NCBI RefSeq assembly: GCF_000012325.1
Contig: NC_003910.7
Location: 5,146,001 to 5,210,000 of the forward strand
Source of the DNA: Colwellia psychrerythraea 34H
Lineage (GTDB): Bacteria; Pseudomonadota; Gammaproteobacteria; Enterobacterales; Alteromonadaceae
Length of the DNA: 64,000 nucleotides
Direction: 5' to 3'
The position numbers were made by a program, and so were the translations under genes. Positions within the stretch are counted from its first letter, which is position 1. Each line of letters begins with the position of its first letter. Positions 53,007-62,560 of the stretch are shown piece by piece. The notes under the pieces are model-generated. The model was not told the origin of the DNA. It saw nothing but the letters and a program-made list of their open reading frames with translations, and searched no databases.

Positions 53007-54218
53007 CTAGAAGTAGTAACCTATCTGAATATTAAGTTGGTGTTCCCATTCAGTTGAATCGCCTACAAGCGTACCATTATTAAAAGGTTGGTTTGTACCA
53101 GCAACATAATCAACCCAGCCAAAAATTGGCCCTGCAGTTACCCCTACCCCAAAAACATTCATCTGAGTATCTTCTTTAAAATTTCCAGATTTATCAGTCA
53201 TTACAGTGTAATCATTATAGAAAGTGAGATTATCAAATGCGCCAAAATCGACATCATAAGAATACGCGAGGTTTATGTTATATATGGTCGCCGAGGTAGG
53301 CATACTATCGTTATAAGCATAAGCCCCAACAGTAACAAAATCATCACCATTGTCTAAATCATAATCGTAATCGGTATATTGAAGCATCAAGGTAAAGTTA
53401 TTCATGTTGCTTTTTAGATGTACTGCATAGGCAGTACGGTCGCCAAGCGAATCAGTGGCGCCTTCAAGCTCCCCTGTTAAAAAAGAGCCACCAACTTCGG
53501 TTTTAACAACGTCGTTATCAAAGGTGTAGGTGTATCTAAGATTAATAGTATTACTTTCACTCAGACCCACAGTAGGTGCAGCAAAAGGGTCTATGATAGC
53601 GCCGTTTTCATCAAGGTCAGTTAAACCAACAACATCAAAACTGTAACGGGCATTGGTACCACTACCACCTGCTTCATCATTAAGAAAATAAGCAAGACGA
53701 ATATCGTGATTGTCGAATTTACCGATAAATTTTAAACCTGCATCGTAGTCATCTTCCAGACCGGCATAAAAAGCATCACTAAAGAAGAAGCTATTCGAGT
53801 TATAGTCTAAGTTACCAAAAGGTACCTTGGTGACACCTATTTGCCCCTCCCAGTTCTCATTAAACTGATATGCAGCATAAGCATGATGAACTACATCCAT
53901 ATACGTATACCAACGATATTCAGCTGATAATCTAATATCTCCAATGGTACCGTTGAGGTCAAGGCGAAAGAGAGAAAAATCTAAATCTCCCCCTCGATCT
54001 TTATTTGAGTCGCTGTAGTTGTAATTCACGCGAACCGCACCGCCGATTTTTATGTCGGGTGTCAATGACGATATTTTCTTTTGGTCCTCTGTGTCCTGCT
54101 TCTCTAATTTGGCAATTTTCTTTTCAAGTTGCTCTATGCGTTGCTCTGAAGTATCAGCCCAAACCGCCGTTGAGCTGGTAAGTAAACAACCAAGTAATAC
54201 GCTATTGTAAATTTTCAT
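53007..54218 (-). CDS. OprO/OprP-like outer-membrane porin with N-terminal coiled coil
   Basis: A 403-residue porin: signal peptide (YNSVLLGCLLTSSTAVWA), a short coiled coil (SEQRIEQLEKKIAKLEKQ) for trimerisation, then a beta-barrel with many alternating aromatic strands (GGDLDFSLFRLDLNGTIG, WEGQIGVTKVPFGNLDYNS) ending QLNIQIGYYF. The pattern fits phosphate-selective-porin-like proteins, though substrate cannot be told. Lying at the downstream end of the TRAP/hydrolase cluster on the same strand, it may import that cluster's substrate. Confidence 0.85.
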   Translation of the reverse strand: MKIYNSVLLGCLLTSSTAVWADTSEQRIEQLEKKIAKLEKQDTEDQKKISSLTPDIKIGGAVRVNYNYSDSNKDRGGDLDFSLFRLDLNGTIGDIRLSAEYRWYTYMDVVHHAYAAYQFNENWEGQIGVTKVPFGNLDYNSNSFFFSDAFYAGLEDDYDAGLKFIGKFDNHDIRLAYFLNDEAGGSGTNARYSFDVVGLTDLDENGAIIDPFAAPTVGLSESNTINLRYTYTFDNDVVKTEVGGSFLTGELEGATDSLGDRTAYAVHLKSNMNNFTLMLQYTDYDYDLDNGDDFVTVGAYAYNDSMPTSATIYNINLAYSYDVDFGAFDNLTFYNDYTVMTDKSGNFKEDTQMNVFGVGVTAGPIFGWVDYVAGTNQPFNNGTLVGDSTEWEHQLNIQIGYYF

Positions 54219-54342
54219 GTATTCTCTCCAATTAGTTAGTCTTTATTTTTTTATAGTTTTTTTTATGTTTTACTTAACAGCTAATAATTAGCTGTTAAGT
54301 GCTTGTCAACTGAGAGTCCATTCGAAATTAATGGAACTAGAA

Positions 54343-55533
54343 TTAGCCCACTAATTGTTGATAAAGTTCAGGATCTGTTGCCCCCTCGGTACCAATAACT
54401 AATACTTTACTTTGAGCATCTAAATTCAATGCTTTGGCAAAAGTATCCTGCGCACGTGCATTGATAGCAGCGGCTAATCCTGGTACGGCAGACTCTCCCG
54501 CTTCAATTGCAGGGTCTCCTTTATACCCTTTGGCTAATAAGCTCATCGTGTCGGCAATAGCGTCCTCACTCAGCGTCATAAAATCATCGGCGCCGTTTGA
54601 TAATATTTGCCAAGCTAATAAAGATACTTCACCGCAAGCGAGTCCTGCCATTAAGGTATCGAGATCGCCCTTAACCACCACAGGTTCACCGGCTTTAGCA
54701 CTAAGCTGCAAACAGTTAGCCTGCTCTGGTTCTACCACGACAAATCTTGGACGGCGATCGCCCCAAAGATCCCAGAAATAGCCTGCTACTGCTGAGGCCA
54801 GTCCGCCGACGCCACCTTGGACAAAAACATGGGTAGGTATCTCACCATCAAGCTGTTCCACCGTTTCAGCCAGCATCACGGTATATCCTAAGGCAACGTC
54901 TTTCGGCACTTCCATATAACCTTCGTAACTGGTATCGGAAACGATGATCCGGCCATGAGCCTTAGCATCTGCACCAGCCTGACGAACAGACTCGTCGTAG
55001 TTGCCGGTAATACGAATAACTTCAGCGTCAAAGGCTTCCATGGCGACTTTTCTCCCTTCAGAGACATCGCGATGAATATAAATAATGCAGCCGCAACCAA
55101 ACATTTGTGCTCCCCACGCCACTGATCGTCCATGGTTACCATCAGTTGCACAGGTAACAACGATTTCTGCAACGTCTTCTTTCAAACGTCCTTCTAACAA
55201 ATCTGCAATGCTTGGGCGTTTGCCTAAACGTTGCTCTAATAAATTTTGCAGCTGGCAAGCAACGGCATATGCACCGCCAAGCGCCTTAAAACTTTTGAGG
55301 CCAAATCGTTCTGATTCATCTTTGTACCAAATAGCGGCCAAACCAGCGTCTGTTGCCATATCAGATAATGAATGTAATGGCGTAGTTGAATAAGCTGGCC
55401 ATGTTTTTATGTTGGCAATCACATCAACAGATTTTTCGACGCTTAAAACGTCTCGCTGTGCGTCCGAATATTGGTTTTCCCTATGTGCTGCAGGGTTAGC
55501 AAAATGGGTTAGCCTACTATTTTGTTTTAACAT
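54343..55533 (-). CDS. diaminopropionate ammonia-lyase-like PLP enzyme
   Basis: A 396-residue fold-type II PLP enzyme. The lysine is in FGLKSFKALGGAYAV (K83), with CATDGNHGRSVAWGAQ, HVFVQGGVGGLASAV, MAGLACGEVS and VLVIGTEGATDPELY, as in diaminopropionate ammonia-lyase (2,3-diaminopropionate to pyruvate and ammonia). The related EutB-type dehydratase of ectoine utilisation is an alternative. It is part of the leftward set with M24, M20 and racemase-like genes, which suggests an amino-acid-like substrate. Ammonia release would be the nitrogen-harvest step. Confidence 0.85.
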   Translation of the reverse strand: MLKQNSRLTHFANPAAHRENQYSDAQRDVLSVEKSVDVIANIKTWPAYSTTPLHSLSDMATDAGLAAIWYKDESERFGLKSFKALGGAYAVACQLQNLLEQRLGKRPSIADLLEGRLKEDVAEIVVTCATDGNHGRSVAWGAQMFGCGCIIYIHRDVSEGRKVAMEAFDAEVIRITGNYDESVRQAGADAKAHGRIIVSDTSYEGYMEVPKDVALGYTVMLAETVEQLDGEIPTHVFVQGGVGGLASAVAGYFWDLWGDRRPRFVVVEPEQANCLQLSAKAGEPVVVKGDLDTLMAGLACGEVSLLAWQILSNGADDFMTLSEDAIADTMSLLAKGYKGDPAIEAGESAVPGLAAAINARAQDTFAKALNLDAQSKVLVIGTEGATDPELYQQLVG

Positions 55534-55807
55534 ATTTATAAATGCCTCTAGTTGTCAGATGATTTTTCGAACGACCTAAAATCTAGTAAAATGAATAACC
55601 AGATTGAACTGGATTAAACAAGATCGATCACAATTAGCCTTATTGGTATTTCTAAATAAACCAGACTATTAAGTACGGTATTGCGATGAATTAACCTTTA
55701 ATGTCCATAGCAAAGTAACTATGACAATAAGTTTACCTATAGCCGTTGCGGACATTCTTTCAAATTGACAATGTGGGTGAGGAATTACATTTAAATAAGG
55801 GGGGTTG

Positions 55808-55942
55808 ATGAGTTTTATCTGCAACGAACTTTATGAAAATAGGTGCGTTCCACTCTACAGTGCTACCAGAGTGGCTTACGATGAATTAGTGGGTAACCGT
55901 TGTAAGGAAATATATGGCCAGTTTTATAGCCCACTTATTTAG
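55808..55942 (+). CDS. possible 44-residue small ORF
   Basis: ATG 55808 follows GGGGGGTTG, a weak but usable ribosome site. The 44 residues (MSFICNELYENRCVPLYSAT...) have ordinary composition and no known motif. It overlaps the left arm of a hairpin at 55922. It might be chance; I report it because the gap of about 475 bp holds nothing else coding. Confidence 0.2.
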   Translation: MSFICNELYENRCVPLYSATRVAYDELVGNRCKEIYGQFYSPLI

Positions 55943-55964
55943 TTATAATATGTGGGCTATAAAA
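55922..55964 (-). terminator. hairpin downstream of the EamA gene
   Basis: Perfect 13-base arms TTTTATAGCCCAC / GTGGGCTATAAAA with a 17-base loop, 46 bases beyond the EamA stop. A likely terminator for the leftward EamA transcript. Confidence 0.6.
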
Positions 55965-56009
55965 TGGAGGAAGAAAGTCAACGCCGTATCAATGCAGTAG
56001 TACTGATCG

Positions 56010-56906
56010 TTAGGCCTCTTTAGTGGTTAATATCGTTTGTGCTTTCAAACGCACAACATAGCAATACAAGAGCAATGCAACTAAGACAATAACACTACCT
56101 AATAAGGTTATGTTACTTGGCGTTTCACCCAACCCCAGCCACACCCATATTGGCGCAATAATCGACTCTAACAATAAAAACAAACTGACTTCCGTAGCAC
56201 TGATATAACGTGGCGCAATTTGTAATAAAACAAACCCAATAGGCATAGCAATCGCCGCAGAAAGAAACATAGCACCTATTTCGTCAGGTCTCGCCGCCAC
56301 TACACTGGTATTGAACCAGCCAAGTGCAATAATAAATAAACCACCAAAAATAAGTCCCGGTGTAATATCCAGTGAAGCGTATCGTCGTGCCCAGTTAAAG
56401 TTTATTGCCATAAAAATGGCACACCCCATAGCCATCATGTTACCAAATAAACTATTGCCGTCATCACCATCGCTGACAATAATAGCCATACCGAGTAAAG
56501 TCATTGTAATCGTAAGTCCAACAGGTAAACTAATTCGTTCGCCTAACCATAACCAGGCGATCAATGCTGCAAAAACGGGCGCGGTACTGATAATCATCAT
56601 TGCTGTTGCTGCGCCAGTTTGTTGCAATGCCTGCGTATAACAGTAAGTATTCATCGCGAAGAAAAAGCCAGTGATAATGCCGGGCCATCCCGCATTAATG
56701 AGTGCACGCACTGCGTTGCTGCGATGACGAACCAATACGATAAAAGAAAAACCAAGTGAAAAAAATATGCCACGCCACAATAATACTTCACTATGTTCGA
56801 TGGTGACCCAACGCAAAATTAACGCGTCAGGCGTCAATAACAATACACCTAATAAGCTATAGAGCATCCCTGTCATTTGCTTAGATTGATTTTGTTTACT
56901 TTTCAC
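56010..56906 (-). CDS. EamA-family (DMT) transporter
   Basis: A 298-residue ten-helix drug/metabolite transporter with two EamA repeats (LLTPDALILRWVTIEHSEVLLWRG..., and ISATEVSLFLLLESIIAPIWVWLGLGETPS). Members export amino acids and metabolites. Between the ammonia-lyase-like gene and the M24 gene on the same strand, it may export a product or toxic intermediate of the cluster. The strong hairpin at 56968 shows it can be transcribed separately. Confidence 0.88.
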   Translation of the reverse strand: MKSKQNQSKQMTGMLYSLLGVLLLTPDALILRWVTIEHSEVLLWRGIFFSLGFSFIVLVRHRSNAVRALINAGWPGIITGFFFAMNTYCYTQALQQTGAATAMMIISTAPVFAALIAWLWLGERISLPVGLTITMTLLGMAIIVSDGDDGNSLFGNMMAMGCAIFMAINFNWARRYASLDITPGLIFGGLFIIALGWFNTSVVAARPDEIGAMFLSAAIAMPIGFVLLQIAPRYISATEVSLFLLLESIIAPIWVWLGLGETPSNITLLGSVIVLVALLLYCYVVRLKAQTILTTKEA

Positions 56907-56967
56907 ATTAATCCTTTATTAATCAAATTATTGTGGTATTTGATAATATTTCTATTAATACAAAGAA

Positions 56968-56994
56968 AATAGGCTCTGCAAAGCAGAGCCTATT
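56968..56994 (-). terminator. intrinsic terminator after the M24 gene
   Basis: Perfect 12-base arms AATAGGCTCTGC / GCAGAGCCTATT, AAA loop, and a TTTTC run on the minus strand. It ends the TRAP-M24 transcript. Confidence 0.85.
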
Positions 56995-57011
56995 AAAAGA
57001 GACACCTCAGT

Positions 57012-58205
57012 TTAACGCGTAATAATAGGGAGTTTTTCCCATGCGCGTTTATGTAACATTTCACAACCTTTTTCGGTGATCAGTATATTCTCTTCGTGAA
57101 CCATCACTTTGCCCGGCGCAAATGTCATGCCAGGCTCTAATGTTAATACCATTCCAGGTTGTAAAATAACATCACCACCTTGCACATTAGACGGCCATTC
57201 TGTTAACTGCATGCCAAGGCCATGTCCCATTCGGCCAACATCGTTACCCAGTGAGCCAGCGGCTTCTAGTACCGACCACATAGCTTTCCAAACATCACCA
57301 GTTGAGCGCCCTGGTGCAGCAATATCAAGACCGGCTTCAGTCGAAGCATATACTGCTTCATAAGCATCATGGGTGGCTCTATCAACGTCACCAAAAGCAA
57401 AATTACGGTCAAAATCACTAAAGTAACCATCAAAATTGGCGCCGGTATCGATGATCAATAAATCACCTTGATCGAGTCGTCGGTCAGTTGGCCCCATAAT
57501 AATATTGTCGTATCCGCCTTGTCCCGAGGCCGAAATCAAGTAAGGACAAGCATCCGCACCTAAACGTAACATCTCTAAATGCATCGCTTTACAAGCTTGA
57601 CGTTCAGTCATACCCGCATGTAAGTTCTCAAGCAAAAAGTCAAAACCCGCTGCCGTAACATCACAAACAAAACGAATTTTATCGACTTCCGCAACGGACT
57701 TTATGCTGCGTAGTTTACGGACAATCTCGCTAACATCGACCATATCGTGTTGATTTAAGCTCGCCTGCAATGTTTGATAATTGGCAATCGGCATACGTAA
57801 ATGTGTTTCAGGGCCAAGCATCGCACCTATGCATCTTGTTTGCTTAGATACTTCAGCTAAGGTATCAGCGAGTAAGCTAACACCGTCATCTTCAGGGCGT
57901 GGCGATGGCCAGGTTCGAACATCATCAATCCAAGTATCATCAAAACCGGCGGCGCCTATCCCTGGAACTACAGCAATAGGTTGCCCTTTTGCAGGAATGA
58001 CTAAAAACCAAGGTCGTGTTGGGCTTTGCCAAAACTGTGAAGCAAAACCACTGAAATAGCGAAATTCATGCTCCGTAGAAAAAAATACGGCATCGATACC
58101 CTGCACAGCCATTTGTTGCTGCAACTTGCCAGTACGTTGTTCAAACTCACTACGTTCGAACCCTCTTGATGGGGCGATAAATTCATTTTTCATTTTATTA
58201 CTCAC
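57012..58205 (-). CDS. M24-family metallopeptidase-like hydrolase (Xaa-Pro/ectoine-hydrolase type)
   Basis: A 397-residue creatinase/aminopeptidase-P-fold protein. The five metal ligands of active M24 enzymes are visible: Asp in IDTGANFDGYFSDFDRNF (two), His in GHGLGMQLTEWPS, Glu in LEPGMTF and Glu in VHEENILI. The N-terminal creatinase domain contains FRYFSGFASQFWQSPTRPWF. Length matches ectoine hydrolase DoeA/EutD and Xaa-Pro peptidases; creatinase itself is unlikely because it lacks these ligands. Next to a TRAP importer and an M20 deacylase it probably opens or cleaves an imported amide substrate. Confidence 0.82.
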   Translation of the reverse strand: MSNKMKNEFIAPSRGFERSEFEQRTGKLQQQMAVQGIDAVFFSTEHEFRYFSGFASQFWQSPTRPWFLVIPAKGQPIAVVPGIGAAGFDDTWIDDVRTWPSPRPEDDGVSLLADTLAEVSKQTRCIGAMLGPETHLRMPIANYQTLQASLNQHDMVDVSEIVRKLRSIKSVAEVDKIRFVCDVTAAGFDFLLENLHAGMTERQACKAMHLEMLRLGADACPYLISASGQGGYDNIIMGPTDRRLDQGDLLIIDTGANFDGYFSDFDRNFAFGDVDRATHDAYEAVYASTEAGLDIAAPGRSTGDVWKAMWSVLEAAGSLGNDVGRMGHGLGMQLTEWPSNVQGGDVILQPGMVLTLEPGMTFAPGKVMVHEENILITEKGCEMLHKRAWEKLPIITR

Positions 58206-58239
58206 TTTTATATTTTCTATTTTATTAGTAGCTTAGGCG

Positions 58240-59586
58240 TTATTTGGCAAAAGCTTGGTCACGTAAGAATAAGGCTATTTCCGGGAAATAGATTAACAAA
58301 GCCGACATCATAAAGAGGATCAAAATAAAGGGTAAGGTCCCTCGTATTACTTCCAAATACGGCTTATTAAAGATTGCTATCGCGGTAAAAATGTCACAAC
58401 CAAAAGGTGGTGTTGCCGAGCCAACGGCCATTTGAAGGGTGATCATCACACCTACCAATACAGGGTCAAGCCCAACCGCGGTGACTATCGGTACAAAAAT
58501 AGGGGTCAAAATAACCAAGACCACTAACGAGTCAACAAACATACAACCAACAAAAAAGGATAGGGCTATTACGAACAATACATATTCTTTAGAGGCACCC
58601 TCTAAGTCTAGTGGCGCTAAGAGTTCCATCGGAATTTGTTCAAATGAGATATACCATGAAAAGGCCTGTCCCATACCAACAAGAATAAAAACTACCGCTG
58701 TGATCAAGCCAGTGCTTAACGCCGCATCAATAACATCTTTATACTTTAACTCTCGATAAATAAAACACTCGAGGATAATCGCATAGAGCACAGAGAATGA
58801 GGCCGCTTCAGTCGGCGTTACCGCCCCAGAGTATATTCCTCCGACAATCAATGTCGGGAAACCAAGCGGTAACAGTGACTTTTTGATGGCGACTAGCTTC
58901 TCTGCCATGGTTGATTTTTTTACCAGCGTAATGCTATCGCCTTGGTAAACGGTATAAAAATAACAATACGCAGAAAACATGACCGCAAGTAAAACTCCCG
59001 GACCGATCCCCGCAATAAACAACTCACCAACACTGGTATTTGCTAGTGTTCCGTACAAGATCAAACCTATGCTCGGTGGGATCAAAAAGGCAATATCGCT
59101 GGCATTGATGATTAAAGCCATGACGAAACTATCTTTATAGCCCGCTTGGAGCAATTTAGGACGCATGATCTGGCCGACAGATACAACCGTTGCTTGGGTT
59201 GAACCTGAAACAGATCCAAACAAAGTACAACTAATACAAGCGGTTATTGGTAGGCCGCCACGTAGATGGCCAACGAATGATTCAATTAAACCTAAAAGAT
59301 TGTGCGCGGTATGTCCCCGAGTCATTATGTCTGCAGCTAGAATAAACATAGGCACAGCAATTAAGGCATTTGGTGATATGCCAGTAACCATCTGCTGTAT
59401 TATCACACCAGTGTCTATGCTAGAAAAATGGACCAGACCAATAAGTGCTCCCACCGATAATGGCACTACCATAGGGAAACTTAGAAACAGCAATACAATC
59501 ATCACAAAAACTAAAGTAAAGGTAATGACATACACATCGAGTTCACCAGCAATGATGTTAGAAAAAAACTCAAAAACAGCACTCAT
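58240..59586 (-). CDS. dctM: TRAP transporter large permease (DctM)
   Basis: A 448-residue DctM/SiaM protein with about 12 membrane segments. VPMFILAADIMTRGHTAHNLL, GSVSGSTQATVVSVGQIM, PPSIGLILYGTLANTSVGELF and TPPFGCDIFTAIAI are family signatures. It overlaps the small permease gene by four bases. It drives uptake with a sodium gradient by family knowledge. Confidence 0.95.
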   Translation of the reverse strand: MSAVFEFFSNIIAGELDVYVITFTLVFVMIVLLFLSFPMVVPLSVGALIGLVHFSSIDTGVIIQQMVTGISPNALIAVPMFILAADIMTRGHTAHNLLGLIESFVGHLRGGLPITACISCTLFGSVSGSTQATVVSVGQIMRPKLLQAGYKDSFVMALIINASDIAFLIPPSIGLILYGTLANTSVGELFIAGIGPGVLLAVMFSAYCYFYTVYQGDSITLVKKSTMAEKLVAIKKSLLPLGFPTLIVGGIYSGAVTPTEAASFSVLYAIILECFIYRELKYKDVIDAALSTGLITAVVFILVGMGQAFSWYISFEQIPMELLAPLDLEGASKEYVLFVIALSFFVGCMFVDSLVVLVILTPIFVPIVTAVGLDPVLVGVMITLQMAVGSATPPFGCDIFTAIAIFNKPYLEVIRGTLPFILILFMMSALLIYFPEIALFLRDQAFAK

Positions 59587-60110
59587 GATGGTTCACCTTT
59601 TTCAACAACTTCACGTGAGATATAAATTTCTTTATGGGTTATATTCAAAAAGAAGGCGATCAAATACTGCAAACCTGCGATGCCTAACCCTAAGGGTATT
59701 ATTGAATAAATAATATAAACGGGGAATTGTAGCGCTGGGCTTAAACGATTGAGATCCTTTAATTCGATGACGTAAAAGATTGCCTTGTAGGCAAGATAAA
59801 ACATCAATAGGCCAGTGGTGATTGATATCAATGTGGTAATAACTTTTTTTGCGTAATAACCTAAAGAATCATAGACTGCGGTCATTCGAATGTTACGACC
59901 TTTACGCACCGCATAAGCAAATCCGACAAAGGTGATTGTTACAATCAAGAATTGGTTTAGCTCTTCAGCAAAGAATAAGCTCTTACCAAAAGCATACCGT
60001 CCGATAGCATTAGCGGTAGAATTGACCATCATCAAAAGAATCGAATAGCAAACTATATATTGCTCTATCAATTCAGTTGTCTTACTGATGGTAATGAATA
60101 TTTTTTTCAT
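59583..60110 (-). CDS. dctQ: TRAP transporter small permease (DctQ)
   Basis: About 175 residues with four membrane helices (YSILLMMVNSTANAIGRYAF; QFLIVTITFVGFAYAVRKGRN; VITTLISITTGLLMFYLAYKA; FPVYIIYSIIPLGLGIAGLQY). ATG at 60110 (MKKIFITISKTT) is preferred over 60125, which adds MQGVL. It is separated from the binding-protein gene by a strong hairpin. Confidence 0.9.
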   Translation of the reverse strand: MKKIFITISKTTELIEQYIVCYSILLMMVNSTANAIGRYAFGKSLFFAEELNQFLIVTITFVGFAYAVRKGRNIRMTAVYDSLGYYAKKVITTLISITTGLLMFYLAYKAIFYVIELKDLNRLSPALQFPVYIIYSIIPLGLGIAGLQYLIAFFLNITHKEIYISREVVEKGEPS

Positions 60111-60234
60111 AAGAACACCTTGCACACCACACTACGGATGCTGGATTTTTTCATACTAAAAATGATGAACAATCCATATATACAACTGCTTATTAGCAAA
60201 GTTATAGAGCACCCACCAGAGAGATTTGATATAA

Positions 60235-60267
60235 AATGTGGGGAATAGCCTAACTATTCCCCACATT
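60235..60267 (-). terminator. strong hairpin between dctP and dctQ
   Basis: Perfect 14-base arms AATGTGGGGAATAG / CTATTCCCCACATT, 5-base loop, followed by TTTTATATC on the minus strand. It probably causes partial termination so the binding protein is made in excess over the permease. Confidence 0.8.
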
Positions 60268-60278
60268 CATCTAGTAAA

Positions 60279-61319
60279 TTACTGTTTTGTCGCTTCCTTA
60301 ACTTCTTTGATCAAATTTTTCACGATTTTTTTAGCACTAACACGAGCTTGCGCTTTTTCTGACTCTTGATAAGTATTTTCGACCACATCATAGAATGTTT
60401 TATTAATTGACTTACTTAACTTTTTGAAGCGCGTACGTTCTTCTTCATTGAGAACAATAATCTTCAAGTCGGGACGCTCAGCGATTATTTTGTCCAGATT
60501 TTCTTGGTTTATACGGATTTGATACTCGTGAGCAGCTTGTTCGGCAACAACGATAGCCTTGCGTACCATGGTTTTTTTCTCAGGCGATAGCCCATTGAAC
60601 CATGTGCTATTGGTAGAGACCGTGCTGACGTATGGCTGTTGGCCAGGAAACATCAAATAATCTTGAACTTCATGCCACTTAGCGTTGTAAACAAAGTAAA
60701 TGGGGTTAACCATGCCATCCACTGTTTTAAGTTGTAGCGCACCATATACTTCACCCCAAGACAATGGAGTAGGGGTAGCACCAAATGCTTTGTAGGTTTC
60801 TACCGGAATAGTCGAAGTAAATGTACGGATTTTATGGCCTGCAAAATCTTCAGGACTGCGGATCGCTTTGTTGGCACCCCAAACCATTTCACCTTCGGAC
60901 ATCATGGTCAATAACTTCAAATTTACTTTTTCGAAACGATTAGCCAAGTCACCATAGATAGTTTTACTGGTGGTCAGTACTTTACGCACAACATCAGTAT
61001 CAGTGCCTAAAACATACGGTATACTCAGTGCTTGAACTTCAGGTACATAAGAGCCTAAATGACCAGTCCCTACTGAGACAAACTGAATGGTTCCTTTAGC
61101 TGTCAGCTCAACAATGTCGTTCTCTGTACCTAATTGACCGTAATAATAAACTTTTACTCGAATATCACCGTCGGATTCTTTTTTGATGGTTTTCGCGAAC
61201 GTTTTCGCGAAAATGTCTTGTACATCTTGTTTATCTTCTTCAGAGGCGAACTTCCAAGTTTCAGCACTCACACCTAAGCTAAGACTTAGTGTTAATAAAG
61301 CTGCTAGTAATTTATTCAT
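60279..61319 (-). CDS. dctP: TRAP transporter substrate-binding protein (DctP)
   Basis: A 346-residue periplasmic binding protein with a signal peptide (MNKLLAALLTLSLSLGVSA). It has the DctP features FVSVGTGHLGSYVPEVQALSIPYVL, SEGEMVWGANKAIRSPEDFAGHKIR, PTPLSWGEVYGALQLKTVDGM and NPIYFV; the Arg in HKIRTF is the usual carboxylate-binding residue. The ligand is therefore probably a carboxylate-bearing molecule, consistent with an amino-acid-type substrate handled by the neighbouring hydrolases. Confidence 0.92.
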   Translation of the reverse strand: MNKLLAALLTLSLSLGVSAETWKFASEEDKQDVQDIFAKTFAKTIKKESDGDIRVKVYYYGQLGTENDIVELTAKGTIQFVSVGTGHLGSYVPEVQALSIPYVLGTDTDVVRKVLTTSKTIYGDLANRFEKVNLKLLTMMSEGEMVWGANKAIRSPEDFAGHKIRTFTSTIPVETYKAFGATPTPLSWGEVYGALQLKTVDGMVNPIYFVYNAKWHEVQDYLMFPGQQPYVSTVSTNSTWFNGLSPEKKTMVRKAIVVAEQAAHEYQIRINQENLDKIIAERPDLKIIVLNEEERTRFKKLSKSINKTFYDVVENTYQESEKAQARVSAKKIVKNLIKEVKEATKQ

Positions 61320-61380
61320 TTTATTTTCCTTACTTTTATTATGGTTAGAATTAATGTAATGGTTAAAATTAATGTAATAG

Positions 61381-62541
61381 TTATTTCAATTGATCTGATA
61401 CAAGTTGCACCCAATATTGCGCACCAAGTTTAAGAATATTGTCATTAAAATCATATTCAGGGTTATGTAGAGCACATCCTCCGACAGAGTCGACACCGTT
61501 ACCCAATAACCCATAACAACCGGGTTTAACACGTAACATGCTGGAGAAATCTTCTGAGATGGTTAAAGGAAGGCAATTCCGTTCAACATGCTCGTCTCCA
61601 AAGACAGCAACAGCCGCTTGGATAACATGTTCAGTTGGCGTGCTGCTATTAACGGTTGGGTAAAAAGTATTGAGAAAATTGAATTGATATTGCGCACCAG
61701 CAGCCTGACAAATACCGGCAACTATACGCTCCATAGCTTGTTCTATTTTGACTAAACTATCTTCGGTAAAACAACGACAGTCACCCTTGATAATCACCTG
61801 TGATGGGATCACGTTAACTGTGCCGTTAGTAATAAATTCCGTCGCTGACACCACTGCAGTTTCTTCAATCGCATTTAGATTTCTCGAAACAATCGTTTGC
61901 AGGGCCATTATAATTTGAGAACCTACTACTATAGGGTCAATGCCGCGATGCGGCATTGCGGCATGCCCACCAACACCTTCTATTACTATTTCAAAGCTAC
62001 TTTCACTCGCCATTAATGAACCTGGGCGAACAATAAATTGCCCCTCGGCAAGCCCTGGCATATTGTGTAAGCCATATATAGTGTTAATTTGAAAACGCTC
62101 AAACAAGCCATCATCTATCATCGCCTGTGCGCCTTTCCCGTGCTCTTCATCAGGCTGAAAAATAAAATGCACAGTGCCATTAAAGCCTTTATTTTCGGCT
62201 AAATGGCTGGCAGCACCAAGCAGCATTGCCGAATGACCATCATGCCCACAGGCGTGCATTTTTCCGTCATGGCAAGAACGGTGTTCAAAGCTATTTTGTT
62301 CATTAATATGAAGTGCATCCATATCGGCACGTAAGCCAATACTGGCATCGCCGGTACCACAACGTAAGACACCAACAATACCTTGTTGACCAATATTGCA
62401 AGTCACTTCAATACCAAAGCTTTCAAGTTTTTCGACAATGAAATTAGCGGTTAATGGTAAATCAAAACCACACTCAGGGAAGCGGTGCATATGACGGCGC
62501 CATTGCGTCATTTGAGTAATTAATTCTGTATGTAAAGTCAA
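61381..62541 (-). CDS. M20 amidohydrolase (hippurate hydrolase/N-acyl amino acid deacylase-like)
   Basis: A 386-residue M20D-type zinc amidohydrolase. The metal-site motif HACGHDGHSAMLLGAA (C98, H100), FIFQPDEEHGKGAQAM, GGHAAMPHRGIDPIVVGSQII and the C-terminal SEDFSSML and ALHNPEYDFND are all present. These enzymes remove an acyl group from N-acyl amino acids, releasing the free amino acid. A role as the first or second catabolic step after TRAP import is likely. A carbamoylase is less likely: the length and the HACGHDGH form fit the HipO group. Confidence 0.9.
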   Translation of the reverse strand: MTLHTELITQMTQWRRHMHRFPECGFDLPLTANFIVEKLESFGIEVTCNIGQQGIVGVLRCGTGDASIGLRADMDALHINEQNSFEHRSCHDGKMHACGHDGHSAMLLGAASHLAENKGFNGTVHFIFQPDEEHGKGAQAMIDDGLFERFQINTIYGLHNMPGLAEGQFIVRPGSLMASESSFEIVIEGVGGHAAMPHRGIDPIVVGSQIIMALQTIVSRNLNAIEETAVVSATEFITNGTVNVIPSQVIIKGDCRCFTEDSLVKIEQAMERIVAGICQAAGAQYQFNFLNTFYPTVNSSTPTEHVIQAAVAVFGDEHVERNCLPLTISEDFSSMLRVKPGCYGLLGNGVDSVGGCALHNPEYDFNDNILKLGAQYWVQLVSDQLK

Positions 62542-62560
62542 AATTCAGTCTCCAATCGTA

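Noticed and set aside
57012-58205. DMSP lyase DddP (an M24-family enzyme)
   Set aside because: The protein is shorter than DddP and lacks its long N-terminal region as I recall it; neighbours fit amide hydrolysis better.
57012-58205. Creatinase
   Set aside because: All five metal ligands of active M24 metallopeptidases are present, whereas creatinase lacks them.
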